Origin: Aptenodytes patagonicus
Taxonomy: Eukaryota > Chordata > Aves > Sphenisciformes > Spheniscidae
Assembly (NCBI RefSeq): GCF_965638725.1
Contig: NC_134951.1
Coordinates: 124,001-188,000, forward strand
Length of the DNA: 64,000 nt
Direction: 5' to 3'
Shown: positions 1-12,700 of the stretch, in pieces
How the letters are laid out: each line of letters starts with the position of its first letter
Numbering within the stretch: position 1 is the stretch's first letter
The notes under the pieces: generated by a model
Databases searched by the model: none
Seen by the model: only the letters and a program-made list of their open reading frames with translations
What the model was told of the DNA's origin: nothing
Program-made: the position numbers and the translations under genes

Positions 1-996
1 ACAAGCGGTGTTCCCCAGGGCTCAGTTTTGGGGCCAGTCTTGTTTAATATCTTTATCGATGATCTGGATGAGGGGATCGAGTGCACCCTCAGTCAGTTTG
101 CAGACAACACCAAGTTGGGCGGGAGTGTTGATCTGCTCGAGGGTAGGAAGGCTCTGCAGAGGGACCTGGACAGGCTGGATCGATGGGCCAAGGCCAACTG
201 TATGAGGTTCAACAAGGCCAAGTGCCGGGTCCTGCACTTCGGCCACAACAACCCCATGCAATGCTACAGGCTTGGGGAAGAGTGGCTGGAAAGCAGCCCA
301 GCAGAGAAGGACCTGGGGGTGCTGGTTGACAGCCGGCTGAACATGAGCCGGCAGTGTGCCCAGGCGGCCAAGAAGGCCAATGGCATCCTGGCCTGTATCA
401 GAAATAGTGTGGCCAGCAGGAGTAGGGAAGTGATCGTGCCCCTGTACTCGGCACTGGTGAGGCCGCACCTCGAATACTGTGTTCAGTTTTGGGCCCCTCA
501 CTACAAGAAGGACATCGAGGTGCTGGAGCGTGTGCAGAGAAGGGCAACGAGGCTGGTGAGGGGTCTGGAGAACAAGTCTGATGAGGAGCGGCTGAGGGAA
601 CTGGGACTGTTTAGCCTGGAGAAGAGGAGGCTGAGGGGAGACCTCATCGCTCTCTACAACTACCTGAAAGGAGGTTGTAGCGAGGTGGGTGTTGGTCTCT
701 TCTCCCAAGTAACAAGTGACAGGACAAGAGGAAATGGCCTCAAGTTGTGCCAGGGGAGGTTTAGATTGGACATGAGGAAAAATTTCTTTACTGAAAGAGT
801 GGTGAAACATTGGACCAGGCTGCCCAGGGAAGTGGTGGAGTCCCCATCCCTGGAGGTATTTAAAAGACGTGTAGATGAGGCACTTAGGGACATGGTTTAG
901 TGGACATGGTGGTGTTGGGTTGACGGTTGGACTCGATGATCTTAGAGGTCTTTTCCAACCTCAGTGATTCTATGATTCTATGATTCTATGATTCTA
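1..996 (+). mobile_element. CR1 LINE 3' half, array copy 1
   Basis: The frame is open from base 1 to the stop at 898-900. It encodes the C-terminal part of a non-LTR reverse transcriptase, beginning at the [12 protein letters not shown] block and followed by the catalytic-site segment and the CR1 C-terminal region ([18 protein letters not shown]). The catalytic box reads FADN instead of the usual F/YADD. The 3' end has the CR1 tail with TTGGACTCGATGATCTTAGA and terminal ATTCTATG repeats (about 967-996). The 5' side continues beyond the window. Unlike copies 2 and 3, this copy retains normal CR1 sequence to the left of base 14. Confidence 0.92.
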
Positions 997-1067
997 CTTC
1001 TCTGCTTGGTCCTGGAAGCTAACCCTGAGCTTTCTGTTCGCATCTCTCGTTGTTGCCTCAAGATGTT
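997..1067 (+). repeat. Non-CR1 spacer, first copy
   Basis: About 71 bp between the ATTCTATG tail of array copy 1 and the start of CR1 homology in copy 2. It is repeated at 2055-2125. It does not resemble CR1, so it marks the duplicated unit as spacer plus CR1. Confidence 0.8.
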
Positions 1068-2054
1068 GCTCCCCAGAGCTCAGTTTTGGGGCCAGTCTTG
1101 TTTAATATCTTTATCGATGATCTGGATGAGGGGATCGAGTGCACCCTCAGTCAGTCTGCAGACAACACCAAGTTGGGCGGGAGTGTTGATCTGCTCGAGG
1201 GTAGGAAGGCTCTGCAGAGGGACCTGGACAGGCTGGATCGATGGGCCGAGGCCAACTGTATGAGGTTCAACAAGGCCAAGTGCCGGGTCCTGCACTTCGG
1301 CCACAACAACCCCATGCAACGCTACAGGCTTGGGGAAGAGTGGCTGGAAAGCTGCCTGTCGGAAAAGGACCTGGGGGTGTTGGTCAACAGCCGGCTGAAC
1401 ATGAGCCAGCAGTGTGCCCAGGCGGCCAAGAAGGCCAGTGGCATCCTGGCTTGTATCAGAAATAGTGTGGCCAGCAGGAGTAGGGAAGCGATCGTGCCCC
1501 TGTACTCGGCACTGGTGAGGCTGCACCTCGAATACTGTGTTCAGTTTTGGGCCCCTCACTACAAGAAGGACATCGAGGTGCTGGAGCGTGTGCAGAGAAG
1601 GGCAACGAGGCTGGTGAGGGGTCTGGAGAACAAGTCTGATGAGGAGCGGCTGAGGGAACTGGGACTGTTTAGCCTGGAGAAGAGGAGGCTGAGGGGAGAC
1701 CTCATCGCTCTCTACAACTACCTGAAAGGAGGTTGTAGCGAGGTGGGTGTTGGTCTCTTCTCCCAAGTAACAAGTGACAGGACAAGAGGAAATGGCCTCA
1801 AGTTGTGCCAGGGGAGGTTTAGATTGGACATGAGGAAAAATTTCTTTACTGAAAGAGTGGTGAAACATTGGACCAGGCTGCCCAGGGAAGTGGTGGAGTC
1901 CCCATCCCTGGAGGTATTTAAAAGACGTGTAGATGAGGCACTTAGGGACATGGTTTAGTGGACATGGTGGTGTTGGGTTGACGGTTGGACTCGATGATCT
2001 TAGAGGTCTTTTCCAACCTCAGTGATTCTATGATTCTATGATTCTATGATTCTA
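1068..2054 (+). mobile_element. CR1 LINE 3' half, array copy 2
   Basis: CR1 homology starts abruptly at about 1068, after the spacer, and ends in ATTCTATG repeats. An open frame at 1050-1958 encodes the reverse-transcriptase C-terminal part. The catalytic box reads SADN, having lost both the aromatic residue and the second aspartate. The copy differs from copies 1 and 3 by scattered substitutions only. Confidence 0.92.
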
Positions 2055-2125
2055 CTTCTCTGCTTGGTCCTGGAAGCTAACCCTGAGCTTTCTGTTCGCA
2101 TCTCTCGTTGTTGCCTCAAGATGTT
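2055..2125 (+). repeat. Non-CR1 spacer, second copy
   Basis: Same sequence as the spacer at 997-1067, again directly 5' of a truncated CR1 copy. No third copy follows the last CR1 unit, so the spacer belongs to the left side of each unit. Confidence 0.8.
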
Positions 2126-3097
2126 GCTCCCCAGAGCTCAGTTTTGGGGCCAGTCTTGTTTAATATCTTTATCGATGATCTGGATGAGGGGATCGAGTGC
2201 ACCCTCAGTCAGTCTGCAGACAACACCAAGTTGGGCGGGAGTGTTGATCTGCTCGAGGGTAGGAAGGCTCTGCAGAGGGACCTGGACAGGCTGGATCGAT
2301 GGGCCGAGGCCAACTGTATGAGGTTCAACAAGGCCAAGTGCCGGGTCCTGCACTTCGGCCACAACAACCCCATGCAACGCTACAGGCTTGGGGAAGAGTG
2401 GCTGGAAAGCTGCCTGTCGGAAAAGGACCTGGGGGTGTTGGTTGACAGCCGGCTGAACATGAGCTGGCAGTGTGCCCAGGCGGCCAAGAAGGCCAGTGGC
2501 ATCCTGGCTTGTATCAGAAATAGTGTGGCCAGCAGGAGTAGGGAAGCGATCGTGCCCCTGTACTCGGCACTGGTGAGGCCGCACCTCGAATGCTGTGTTC
2601 AGTTTTGGGCCCCTCACTACAAGAAGGACATCGAGGTGCTGGAGCATGTCCAGAGAAGGGCAACGAGGCTGGTGAGGGGTCTGGAGAACAAGTCTGATGA
2701 GGAGCGGCTGAGGGAACTGGGACTGTTTAGCCTGGAGAAGAGGAGGCTGAGGGGAGACCTCATCGCTCTCTACCACTACCTGAAAGGAGGTTGTAGTGAG
2801 GTGGGTGTTGGTCTCTTCTCCCAAGTAACTAGCGATAGGACGAGAGGAAATGGCCTCAAGTTGCACCAGGGGAGGTTTAGATTGGACATGAGGAAAAATG
2901 TCTTTACTGAAAGAGTGGTGAAACATTGGAACAGGCTGCCCAGGGAAGTGGTGGAGTCCCCATCCCTGGAGGTATTTAAAAGACGAGTAGATGCGGCACT
3001 TAGGGACATGGTTTAGTGGGCATGGTGGTGTTGGGTCGACGGTTGGACTCGATGATCTTAGAGGTCTTTTCCAACCTCAATGATTCTATGATTCTAC
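2126..3097 (+). mobile_element. CR1 LINE 3' half, array copy 3
   Basis: Last unit of the array. An open frame at 2108-3016 encodes the same reverse-transcriptase C-terminal segment with the SADN box. It ends in two ATTCTATG-type repeats at about 3081-3097. GC-rich, CpG-dense promoter sequence of FNDC4 follows directly. Confidence 0.92.
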
Positions 3098-3760
3098 GGC
3101 TCGGGGGGCGGCGCTGGTGATTTTAGGGGTACGGTTCGGGTGGCTCGGGGGCGGCGCTGGCGGTTCCGGGGGGCGGTGCCGGCCGTTTCGGGGTGCGGTT
3201 GGGGGGCGGTGCCGGAGTCGCTGCGGTGCAGGAGTCGCTGCGGTGCCGCTCGGTGGGCGGCGCTGGGCGGAGCGGGCCGGGGGAAGTCCGGGCGGCCGTT
3301 CGGCCCCCCCGCGCTGCGGCCGGGGCTCGGCCCCGCTCCGTCCCGCGGCGCAGGGAGCCGGGCCGGTGCCAGGGCTGCCGCCCGGGCCGGGGCCGCAGTC
3401 CGGGGCGCCCCTGCGCCCGCCCGCCGCCATGGCCCGCTTCTCGGCGTTCCTCAACCCCGTCCTGGTACTCTTCAGCTGCGACCTCTGCCTCGTGCGAGCC
3501 AGTAAGTGCGGCCGGGCCGACGGGACGGGACGGGACGCCGCGCGTCGCCCCGCTTGCTGCTGCGGGGCCCGGCGGGCCGCCCCGCTCCCCGGGCGCCCGC
3601 GCTGCCTCCTGCGTGGGGCCGGGCGGGGGCGCGGGGCTGGCGCTCCCCGGGCGGGGGATATGCCGGGCGCCGTCCGGCGGGGGTCCGCCGCCCCTCGCCG
3701 GGCCCCGGCACGGGACGGCGTGCGCTGGCCCCTGCTATGGGCTTCTGGCCTCTCGCCGGA
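3098..3760 (+). promoter_or_regulatory. CpG island promoter of FNDC4
   Basis: This stretch is very GC- and CpG-rich and surrounds the first exon of FNDC4. No TATA box is visible. A 16-bp motif, GGAGTCGCTGCGGTGC, occurs twice in near tandem (3214-3229 and 3231-3246), and GGGGGGCGGTGCCGG also recurs. The start codon lies in a strong Kozak context (gccgccATGg). The island begins at the edge of the CR1 array, leaving about 330 bp between the last LINE copy and the start codon. Confidence 0.75.
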
Positions 3761-6700
3761 CCCTCCCGCCGGCCTTCCCCCGTCCCCGGCATGGCCTTGG
3801 CCGCGACCCTATGGGGCCTGGCCCTGCCCCCTCCGGCCCCCGGGCAACCCCGCCAGGGCTGCGCCCGGCGCCGTGGCACCGTGGCCTCCAAGCCAGCCGT
3901 GCCTTCGGCCGTGTCGCGTCCCCTCCCCGTGGGACGGGGAGCGATCGTGTGGCCATGCTGTCCTCCGTGGAGGGCACCAAGCTCTCCCCGGAGCACCTGG
4001 AGTCGCTGCCTGCGGCTTTGGCTCCTGAAGCCTCCTGCTTCTAGGCGAGGCAGTGGGGAAACGCGGGCTCTCCTTGTGCCCCCGTGGAGGAGGGCCTCCC
4101 CGTTTCCCATCTTTGCCCCTCACCAGTGAGCAGCGAGTCCTGAGAGAGTTAATGCCCCTGGGCATGGATGCTCCAGTGCTGTAGGCTAGGCTGTGAGCTG
4201 GTCCCTGGCTGACAGGCGTTCCTGCCTTGCTTTCTCTGGGCTGGTGTTTGCTAAGACACTGGTGTCCGTTGGCACCCAGGGTACCTCTGTCCTTTCTTCC
4301 CCTGACTCGTCTGAATGACCCTGTGTCAGTGGCAGCCTTCTGCTGTCTATTTGCCCCTTGTCAGGTTACTGATGTATTAAATTGAATTGCAAGTATCAGA
4401 CATGTTCTGATATGTTCTGCCATGTTTTCAGTCTCCTTGCAAAATATGTACTCCAGGGCCTGACGGATTCAGGAAGAAATGCAGTCAGGGTTGTTAAAAA
4501 GGGGCCACTTATTTTTAGATGCGCAGTCTGATGCTTACCTCCCTACTGCAGAGATAAGTTGGGCAAACATCTGGGTGCCCTTGAGCAGCAGTCCCAAGGG
4601 CATAGGCCAAAGGGCAGGTGAGGTCCCCTCTCCAGAGTCATAGCAGGATGGGGAGGGCGCCAGTGGGGCTGTGCCCCATCCCTATGCAGTGCCACATCTG
4701 CCAACATCACTCTTGAGGGGCATCTGTCTGGCCTCTTCTCTAACCTACAAAGCCAGGTTGCATGGCAGATCTAGTCCAGTGCTCAGCTGCCCACAGGTCA
4801 GCCCTCCACGCTGCCCTACCTGAGGCTGCAGTGCTGCTGGTTCCAGCACACAGGACCAACTCTTCCCACCTCTTCAGCAGGCCTGAAAGGAAGCACTGCT
4901 GTACTGACAGGACAAAAGGGTGCACCAGGCCTTAACTAAGTGATTGCTCTTTCTGTGGTGGTGCCCATTTCTTATTATGGCTTTAATCAAAAGTTAAGCT
5001 GGATAACTTATAAATTATGCAGAATCATTAGCGATTAATGTATTGGGCAGGGCTTAACTGTGACATGCCTTTCCCAGAAAGCCCAGCAGGGTGTTGGAGC
5101 ATCTTGGCTTTACAGGAATGTTTTTAATAGTTGGCTTCAGAGAGTACATTTTTTGGAGCCCTTGCACTCACAGATCTTTATGGCAACAGCTCTGGCATGA
5201 AACTGTTCTGACCTCAGCTGCAGAGCAGGCTGGAGAACGTTAGGCTTAATGTGGGGATCATATGCAAAGCTTTCTATGGTGTAAGCTGTCCTTTGGAGGT
5301 CTTGTCATAACGACTTTCAGTGAGGTCTCATCTTGCAAATCCTTGGGATTAAACATTGCCCCGTGTTTCTAGGGTGAACTTCTCTAGTTTTGACTTCTGA
5401 AACTTCTTGTCCTGTCTCTTCCTGCTAGGCATGCAAATCCCATGTGGTCAGAAATGTCTTTTCTGCAGTTTGCTGAACCACAAACTGACCAAGGGACACT
5501 CATTTTTCCAATGAAGAACTGCAGCCTTGACACCTTCAGGTCTCACTGTCACACAGGTTCAGGTCTGCTTGCCTGGAGCCTGCACAAAGTGTGTTTACGA
5601 TGCATGAGGTCTGAAGCACTGACTAGCCACGCACACTGTGGCTCTGCTGTGCCTCCATGTGCTCTTGCTCTCCCCTCTCTCTCTATGTGGGACATTTGGG
5701 GATTGGCTCTGGGTGTAATAGTGGATCATGCTGGCTTGGAGTGTACTGTCTTTGCAGTTTGATACCACGGTGGTATCCCCCTGGGATGCCCTTCTGCTGC
5801 CAGTGAGTGAAGGTCTCTACACATGGTCTGTGCAATCTCTGGCTGAGTACAGTTCAAGCAATACTGTCAGCCCCGTGTGGACCCAGCAGCATGGCTCATG
5901 GTTCAGTGCAGTGCCCTTGTTCTCAAATCATAGAGTGACTCAGCCCCAGGGCCATGTCTCAGCATCCCCAGCCTGAAAACCTGGGCTAGGTCAGGCCTGG
6001 GTCTCTGCAGAAGCCTAGAAAATTCTTGTGCGGAGCAGGGAGCCTGCTATAAGCTCCATCTACAGACTTCTGTGTCACAGAGATGTCAGACCCTGCCTTT
6101 AATTTCCTCACATGCACTGAAAAGTTGGAAAGTCCAACTGCCCACTTTAGGCATGTTCAGACCTCTTCTCATTCTGTCAGATATAAAAAGCTGCCTAATT
6201 TATTACTGTAGATGTATCCTGTGAAGCACCAGGTCCTGTTCTTGTCCTGAGGCCAGCTGGCAGGGTCTGGTCACATCCATAGCACTAAGCTCATGAGTTC
6301 AAAAAGGGGAGCACATCAGTGTTAGCTACTAGGAATGGTTCATGGCTCGTGCTAACTTCTGAGCCATGCCCAAGAGTGGTTTGGGCACATGCTGGCTGGT
6401 TCAGACCAAAGCAGTTCCCAGGACCAGTCTCCACCACTGGATTCTTGGGCTGTTCCTGACCTCATTGCTTTTGCTACCGTAGTGATAGCCTTGAACAACT
6501 GTTCTTCTTATACCTGAAGGCTAACAGAAACATTGCAGCCCCCCAGTGCACACGCACTTTGAAATGCTTCTGCCTGGGACAGTGCAAGGGAGTGGTTATT
6601 TGCTAGCTGACAGGGTGCTGTCTACAGCTCAGCTGTTAGTTGTGCAACTAACTTGCACACTGGCTGTGGCTGGAGCAGAAAACCAGACCACATCTGTGGG

Positions 6701-9700
6701 GAGCTCAGCTCCTGTGCACACAGAATACACATGCCCCAGTCAGTGGCCAGGTCTGGGGAGTGCAGCTTTATTCAGACTGTTTTGCTGTTGGCTTGTGGGA
6801 GACCAGGATGTGCGGGTAAGGACATGGCTCAGAGACTCCCTCTCACAGGTTAGAGTGATGAACCAGAGTCTCCCTGGCAAAACTCTAAGGAGGCACACTC
6901 TTCATGAGATAAAGGATGTTCGAGTGTATCTTTGAATCCTTTCCAGTTTTCCAGCCTCCTGTTCTGGAAGAGAGGGTGCAGCATCCTGTGATGTCCTTGT
7001 TTGTGTTGTCTCCAATGACTATCTCCTGCTGATGTGGCAGGCTTCTGTTGGGGATGCACTTAGCCCCAGTGTGTCTCTGAGAACGTGTTTTCTGGGCTCT
7101 GTGGGGGTGACACTCCTATCTGTCTTAGTCACCTGTGGCCGACCACAAACCTGCATTTCTGAGATAGGAATCACAGCCTTTTCCTGGTTAGATCTGGCAT
7201 GGAGCTGGGTATATTCAAATGTGAATGAATGCATTTAAATAGCTGACCTGCAGAAATGACCTTTCCTTGTCACTCTAACTGTGGTTGTTGGTGGTGTCTA
7301 CGGTTGTTTTTTTTCTTGTTCTCAGGTGCCCTCTGGGGCTCTTTTTCTTTCTGTATAAATCACAAGATTGAACTTGTGCTGCACAAGAAGCTTGTAGAAG
7401 GACACTGTCTTGTTTACAGGGAGAGAGGACACACAAACAGCAGCCTCAGTGTCTTTCTTCATGAGCTCCTGTGTCTAATTTCCAGACAAAATTTAGCTTT
7501 GTATGCAGGTCTGTGTACTTGTGTAGGATCCTGCCATGCTCTTAGTGCTGTGAAATCTCAAAATGGTGATGTTGCAGACCATGGGTCAACCAGGCCAGCT
7601 TTCTGAAGGATAGCAACGGCTGAGTGTTGCTGCCAGCTTTGCAGCCGATGGCATTGCACTGCTGGGAAAGTCAGCTCTGCCTTCTGCATTGGGCTTTCCT
7701 TCCCACTCTAGAGCAGGGAGTAACGCCAGGCAGATGAGATGGCCAGATTGAGTTGCATAGTGTGTTTATTCCAAGCTGCCCCATTTTTCTGTCACAGTTG
7801 ATATATAAATACTGTGTCTGGGCTGCTTCCTACGCAGTTCTGGGTGGTGTGCCAGGCATTCGTGATGTGCGCATCCACGGGGCAGCCCCAGAGCTTAGAG
7901 GAGCCTGATTTTACCATCGCAGTCTTGGCTGAAGAACTGCATTAATGTAGGATTTGTTTGGACTTTCTGGACCTACAGAAACACGGGACTTCCCTGCCAA
8001 GAATCTACTCTGTGCCCAGGCTGAGCAGGAGCATGTCATGCCAGGCAGCCCTGCTTCTGCTAGTGCTGGAGCTGAATGAAGTAAACTTTCCAACAGATGA
8101 ACATCTGAGCAGCAGTGAAGGTACCTCAGATCTGCAAGCAGATGCCCTTGTGAAGAGCTGATGTGAATGTCATTCTTCTCTCTGATAGCAGGGTCTCTGC
8201 AGTGCTCTGAGACAGGCTGCAGGGACTTCTCTTTTCATGTGATTTTGAGCTGCAGGGACTGGTTAAATTGCCATGACAGTCTCTTAAACTCTGTAATTCT
8301 TTTTTGCTCAGGACAGGCCTTCATGAATTTCCCATTTCGATGTCTGCAAGGTGGAAGGAGCCTACTGGTGGCCCTTCGTGTCCTTAGCTGGGTCTGGCAG
8401 CCTGGGCGTGTGGTCAGCAGTGCTAATCCTTTTTACATGGAACATGTATTATGAGCAATGGGCTATGTCTGCCACTGCAAGCAAGCCCTTTAGAGAAGAG
8501 CCAGTCAGATGCCTCACAAGCTTGTCCTCCTTCCCCACTGTAGGACACTGCAGAGGGTGAGGTGTGCAGTGAGCACATTTCTCACCAACAGCCAGGCAGG
8601 GAGAAATCCTGGCCAGCGAGCAAAGACTGCCAAAGCCAGCGGGTGCCACAGAGGGGGTAGCTGCACAGGCAGGGAGTAGCTCTGTGCCTGCACACCTCCC
8701 ACATACAGTGGGCAGCTGCCCCCTAGCCCACTAAGCACCATGCCGTGCATGTGTTGCTGCTGGCAGGGGCTCAGCCTTGTGCACCTCCTGTGCCACTCCT
8801 CTCCTGGGGACAGACTCACCAGAGAAGCTGCTCCCTGTAGCTCTGGCCAATGTGTTGCCGTGGGCAGATGTTGAAGACGCCCCCAGTGGTGGTGTGCAGG
8901 GGCGAGTGCCTGTTCTGAGACATCTTCTTTTGCCTCTCTCTTGTGCCTTGCCTCGGTCCATCCCTGGCTCACCCAGACAGGCCACCATCCCCTGTCAACG
9001 TGACTGTGACGCAGCTGAAGGCAAACTCTGCCACAGTCTCCTGGGACGTCCCAGAAGGAGACGTGGTCATCGGCTATGCCATCTTACAGCAGGTATCCAG
9101 GCTCTGTCCCGAGGGGACTGGGGACCCCTCTCACTGATTACCAGCATGCTCCCATGTCAGCCCTTTTGCCACAGTTTGGAGCTCCTCTGGCACCTGCCTG
9201 AGGACACCTCTGCTGTTAAGCAGCCCTTGCCAGGGCACCCTGTCTGAGCCATCCATCCTGGTGGGAGGCAGCAGACCGTGGGCTGCTCTGGGGGTAGCTG
9301 GCCCTCCAGTGGCTTCCCTGCGATTTCTCTGGATAAGGATGGTGCTTCAGCCATGACATAACCCTTCTTTGCTTGCCTTGCTCCGCCTCCACAGCCCCAG
9401 GCAATGGTGGCTTCTCCAGGGAGGTGCCTGGCTCTTAGGCCACACAGGGATGCTGCACAGCAAAGTGCTGGCCAGACTGGCCCACCCCAGGGGTGGATGA
9501 TTGCCTGGGAAGGGAGGAGTAAGGGCAGTGTGCCCAGCACAGCCCTGCAGACAGGGGCCTGTGGCTGGTGCAGCTGGGAACAGTCTCCTAGGGATGACAG
9601 CTCTTCACTCTGGCAGCGGCAAGATGGACAGATGCAGCGCTTCATCCGGGAGGTGAACACCACCAACCGGGCCTGCGTGCTGTGGGACTTGGCGGAGGAT

Positions 9701-12700
9701 GCTGATTACATCATCCAGGTGCAGAGCATCGGCCTGTATGGGGAAAGCCAGGCCAGTAAGCGTGTCCACTTCCGGACCCTGAAGGAGACCGACCGCCTCC
9801 CTTCCAACAGCTCCAACCAAGGTGAGGCAGCTCCTTCCAGCTCACCCAGGTGCTGCTGGTGAGGCACACCCAGAGGTCTCCACAGCACACGGGCTGCTTG
9901 GGACACAGAGGGTCATAACAGGTAGCAGGGTTGTACAGGCTGCTGTTCTGTCCGCTATGGCCATGATAATGTCCCCAAGCCCTGGTTTACAGCCAGGGAT
10001 AGGAGATCCCAGGTCTTGGCACCCTATTCAGCTAAGCAGGCTGTGGCCAGGACAACTGCTGTGGCCTGCTCAGCTGCTGCCCACAGGAAGTAAATACTGA
10101 ACAGGCTCTCAGATCTTCCAGCCTGCAAGCTACCAAAGGACAAATGACGGAGCCCCACAGTCTCCTTTCCTACCCATATCCATGTTGTGCCTTCTTGCCT
10201 TGGGGTTGCCTACATGCTGGTCCATGAGAAATGATCCAAGAATCCAAGAGAGATGATGCCCAGAGGGGATCTACTGGGCACAGGAGTCTGTCTCCAGCAC
10301 TAGCCATAAGAGGCGGACTTGAGAAGAGTATAACAGGGCAAGCAGATGGCTTACTTACCTCAGAACTTTTGTGTTCAACTCAGGGCCTTCCTAACCTGCC
10401 CTGGTCCCTACATAGGGAGTAAATTCAGTGATTACTCCCATGCATTGTGCAATCCCTACTTGAACCCAAATAAGCTGTTAGAATATCTGACTGCCTTTGG
10501 TAGTGAGGATAGTTTATCTGACACAGAAAAGCCACAGGCTGCATGTCCTCTCCCCAGCCAAGATGTCATCCCACACCTGTCCTTGTTTGGGGGAGGTGGG
10601 CCGCTCTCCTCTGGAGCTCCTTCTCAGATCCTCACGTGTTGCTGGTCCTGAAGTAGGTTCTGGTGGGAGGGTATCTGCTGCCAGCCCTGCCTGGGTTCTC
10701 TTCGCTGCAGGTGATATCACCATGGAAGGGCTGGACAAAGACAGGCAGCTGCAGACAGGCGAGATTATCATCATCGTGGCTGTGCTGCTCATGTGGGCAG
10801 GTGAGTGCCACAAGCAGTGTTCCAGCAGGCTGGGACAGAGGTGCAATCCAGGGTCCACAGAGAGGATGGGGCTCAAGAGAGTGCAGAGGCATATTGGTAT
10901 GGGTCTGACATCCTTTCCAGTAAGTCCATTGAGTCTGTAGGATCTCAAGCCAGTGGGGTAGAAGGAGCAACCGCAGCCACTGCTCAGCAGTGATGGCCTG
11001 GAGCATGTGGGCTGGCTGGCCTGACTGCTGTGCTGGAAGAATGGGAAACAATGCGAGACCCAAGCAATACAGAATTACAGGGTGGGAGCATCCCAGCTGA
11101 CATTAACTACTATGTAACTTGGGCCTTAGCTAGCTTGTCTGACATCTGATAACATTGCTGCACTGGCTGGCAGTGGCTGTGCCTCAATCTGCTAAAACTG
11201 TAAGATGGGTGATTTGTTCCTGTACAGCACCTGATTAAAGCCAATGCTCTAGCAAACAGCAGGTTGCCCTGGGAGCGAGGAAGCCTAGGAGATAACAGTC
11301 AGCTCCTGACTGGTCACATGCAGCTGCTGTGAATAGGAAGTCATTTGTCCTCTACTCCCTTCCCAGTAAATGTGGATTTTCTAGTGGCATCTTGCAGGAA
11401 TCTCTCCTTGTCCTGGCCTTGAACAATTTTCTAGTGCACTGGAAGAAAATACAAGATGGCTGCTCCTAGCTTACACCTCGTGCAGGTTGGTGTGTCAGAG
11501 TGCCAACAGGGAGAAATCAGGTCCAGTCTGCGTGTGGTTTGAATGGGTCAAACACATGTAATGATTACAGTTCAAAGCATTGCTCCAGAGTCCTGCGTCC
11601 AGGGTCCCAAGGTGTGGGACATGTGCTGGTGAGATGGGTGCTGTAAAACCATGACGGAGTGACTGACCCCACAGTCAGTTTGAAAGACAGGACAAAGCCA
11701 AGGGCTGGCTTTTGTGAGGGTTGCAAGCACTGGACCAATAACTTTAGTACCTTGCTGGAGGCACTCAGGAACCCACTCAGCTGCTCATTGACCTCAAGGC
11801 CTGTCCCTCTCCAAGTGCCTTTGGCCTCAGAGCCCTGAGCCATAGGCACCGAGCACCTCACATGTGCCCTGATGGCTTTAGCCACATCCGTGCCTCATCT
11901 GCCAAGGAGACTGGCCTGGCCACACATGCAGAAGTACCTGGGGTGGTCCAGGCTGACACAGGTGGCGGGTGTGGGTGACCAGCATGCCAGGGTGCCCTGG
12001 GCCTGACTGCTGTCCAGCTGGGATGCTGTGGGGAGGGGAGGCAGGGGGCAGCCAGTGTGAGGGAGTCCTTCATCCCCTGTCTTTCGGCAGCGGTGATCGC
12101 CCTCTTCTGCAGACAGTATGACATCATCAAGGACAACGACTCCAACAACAACAAGGAAAAGACAAAGCCGTCCTCGGAGCACAGCACGCCAGAGCGACCG
12201 AGCGGAGGGCTGCTGCGGAGCAAGGTGAGTGGGGAGGGCTGGCAAGAGGGATGGCATATGACGTCTGCCGTGGCTTGCTGCCTGGACAGGTTCTGGCTCT
12301 CTCCAGAAACAGAAACACCCCAGCTCATACTCTCACCCAAAAGACTGAGGGTTTTTAGAGTGCAGTGAGCCCTGGTCTCTCTGGGGCAGTGTGTGTGCGC
12401 TGTGGATGACTGCAGGAGAAACATTGGAAGAGATGGCAGGATATATCAGCTGGGATGGCTCCCACATTGCAGGGTGGTACCTGTCCTCTCACTGTAACAG
12501 CCCCTTCACCATGCCCGTTCAAGGCTGCACCTCTTCTGCATCCCATAGACAGGTCTAGCTCCTGCCTGCTCAGGCAGGAGGCGGACAAGCTGGGCAGCTG
12601 TTCTTATGGTTCTTGCACTGGTCTATCGCTGCTCACTTTCTGCCTTCACTGGGGCCTGCTCCAGGCCATCACCACACAAGTCATTCATGGGAAGGATCCC

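Larger units (their letters stand above)
1..3097 (+). repeat. Tandem array of three CR1 3'-half units
   Basis: Three head-to-tail copies of a CR1 LINE 3' half lie one after another with a period of 1058 bp; for example, the same open frame starts at 1050 and again at 2108. Copies two and three are each preceded by the same non-CR1 spacer of about 71 bp (997-1067 and 2055-2125). The left copy runs out of the window, so the full array size is unknown. All three copies still hold a long open reverse-transcriptase frame, which suggests a young array. The right end stops at the FNDC4 CpG island. An assembly artefact is possible, but the copies do differ by scattered substitutions. Confidence 0.9.

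Noticed and set aside
8..1263. Short plus-strand frame with repeated product at 8-205, 988-1263 and 2046-2321
   Set aside because: It is an out-of-frame shadow of the CR1 frame, repeated with the tandem units.
22..2926. Three minus-strand open frames of about 262 codons in the CR1 array
   Set aside because: They are antisense shadows of the CR1 reverse-transcriptase frame and repeat with each unit.
3117..4044. Long overlapping open frames around FNDC4 exon 1
   Set aside because: Only the stretch from 3429 to 3501 is supported as coding; the rest is CpG-island sequence open in several frames at once.
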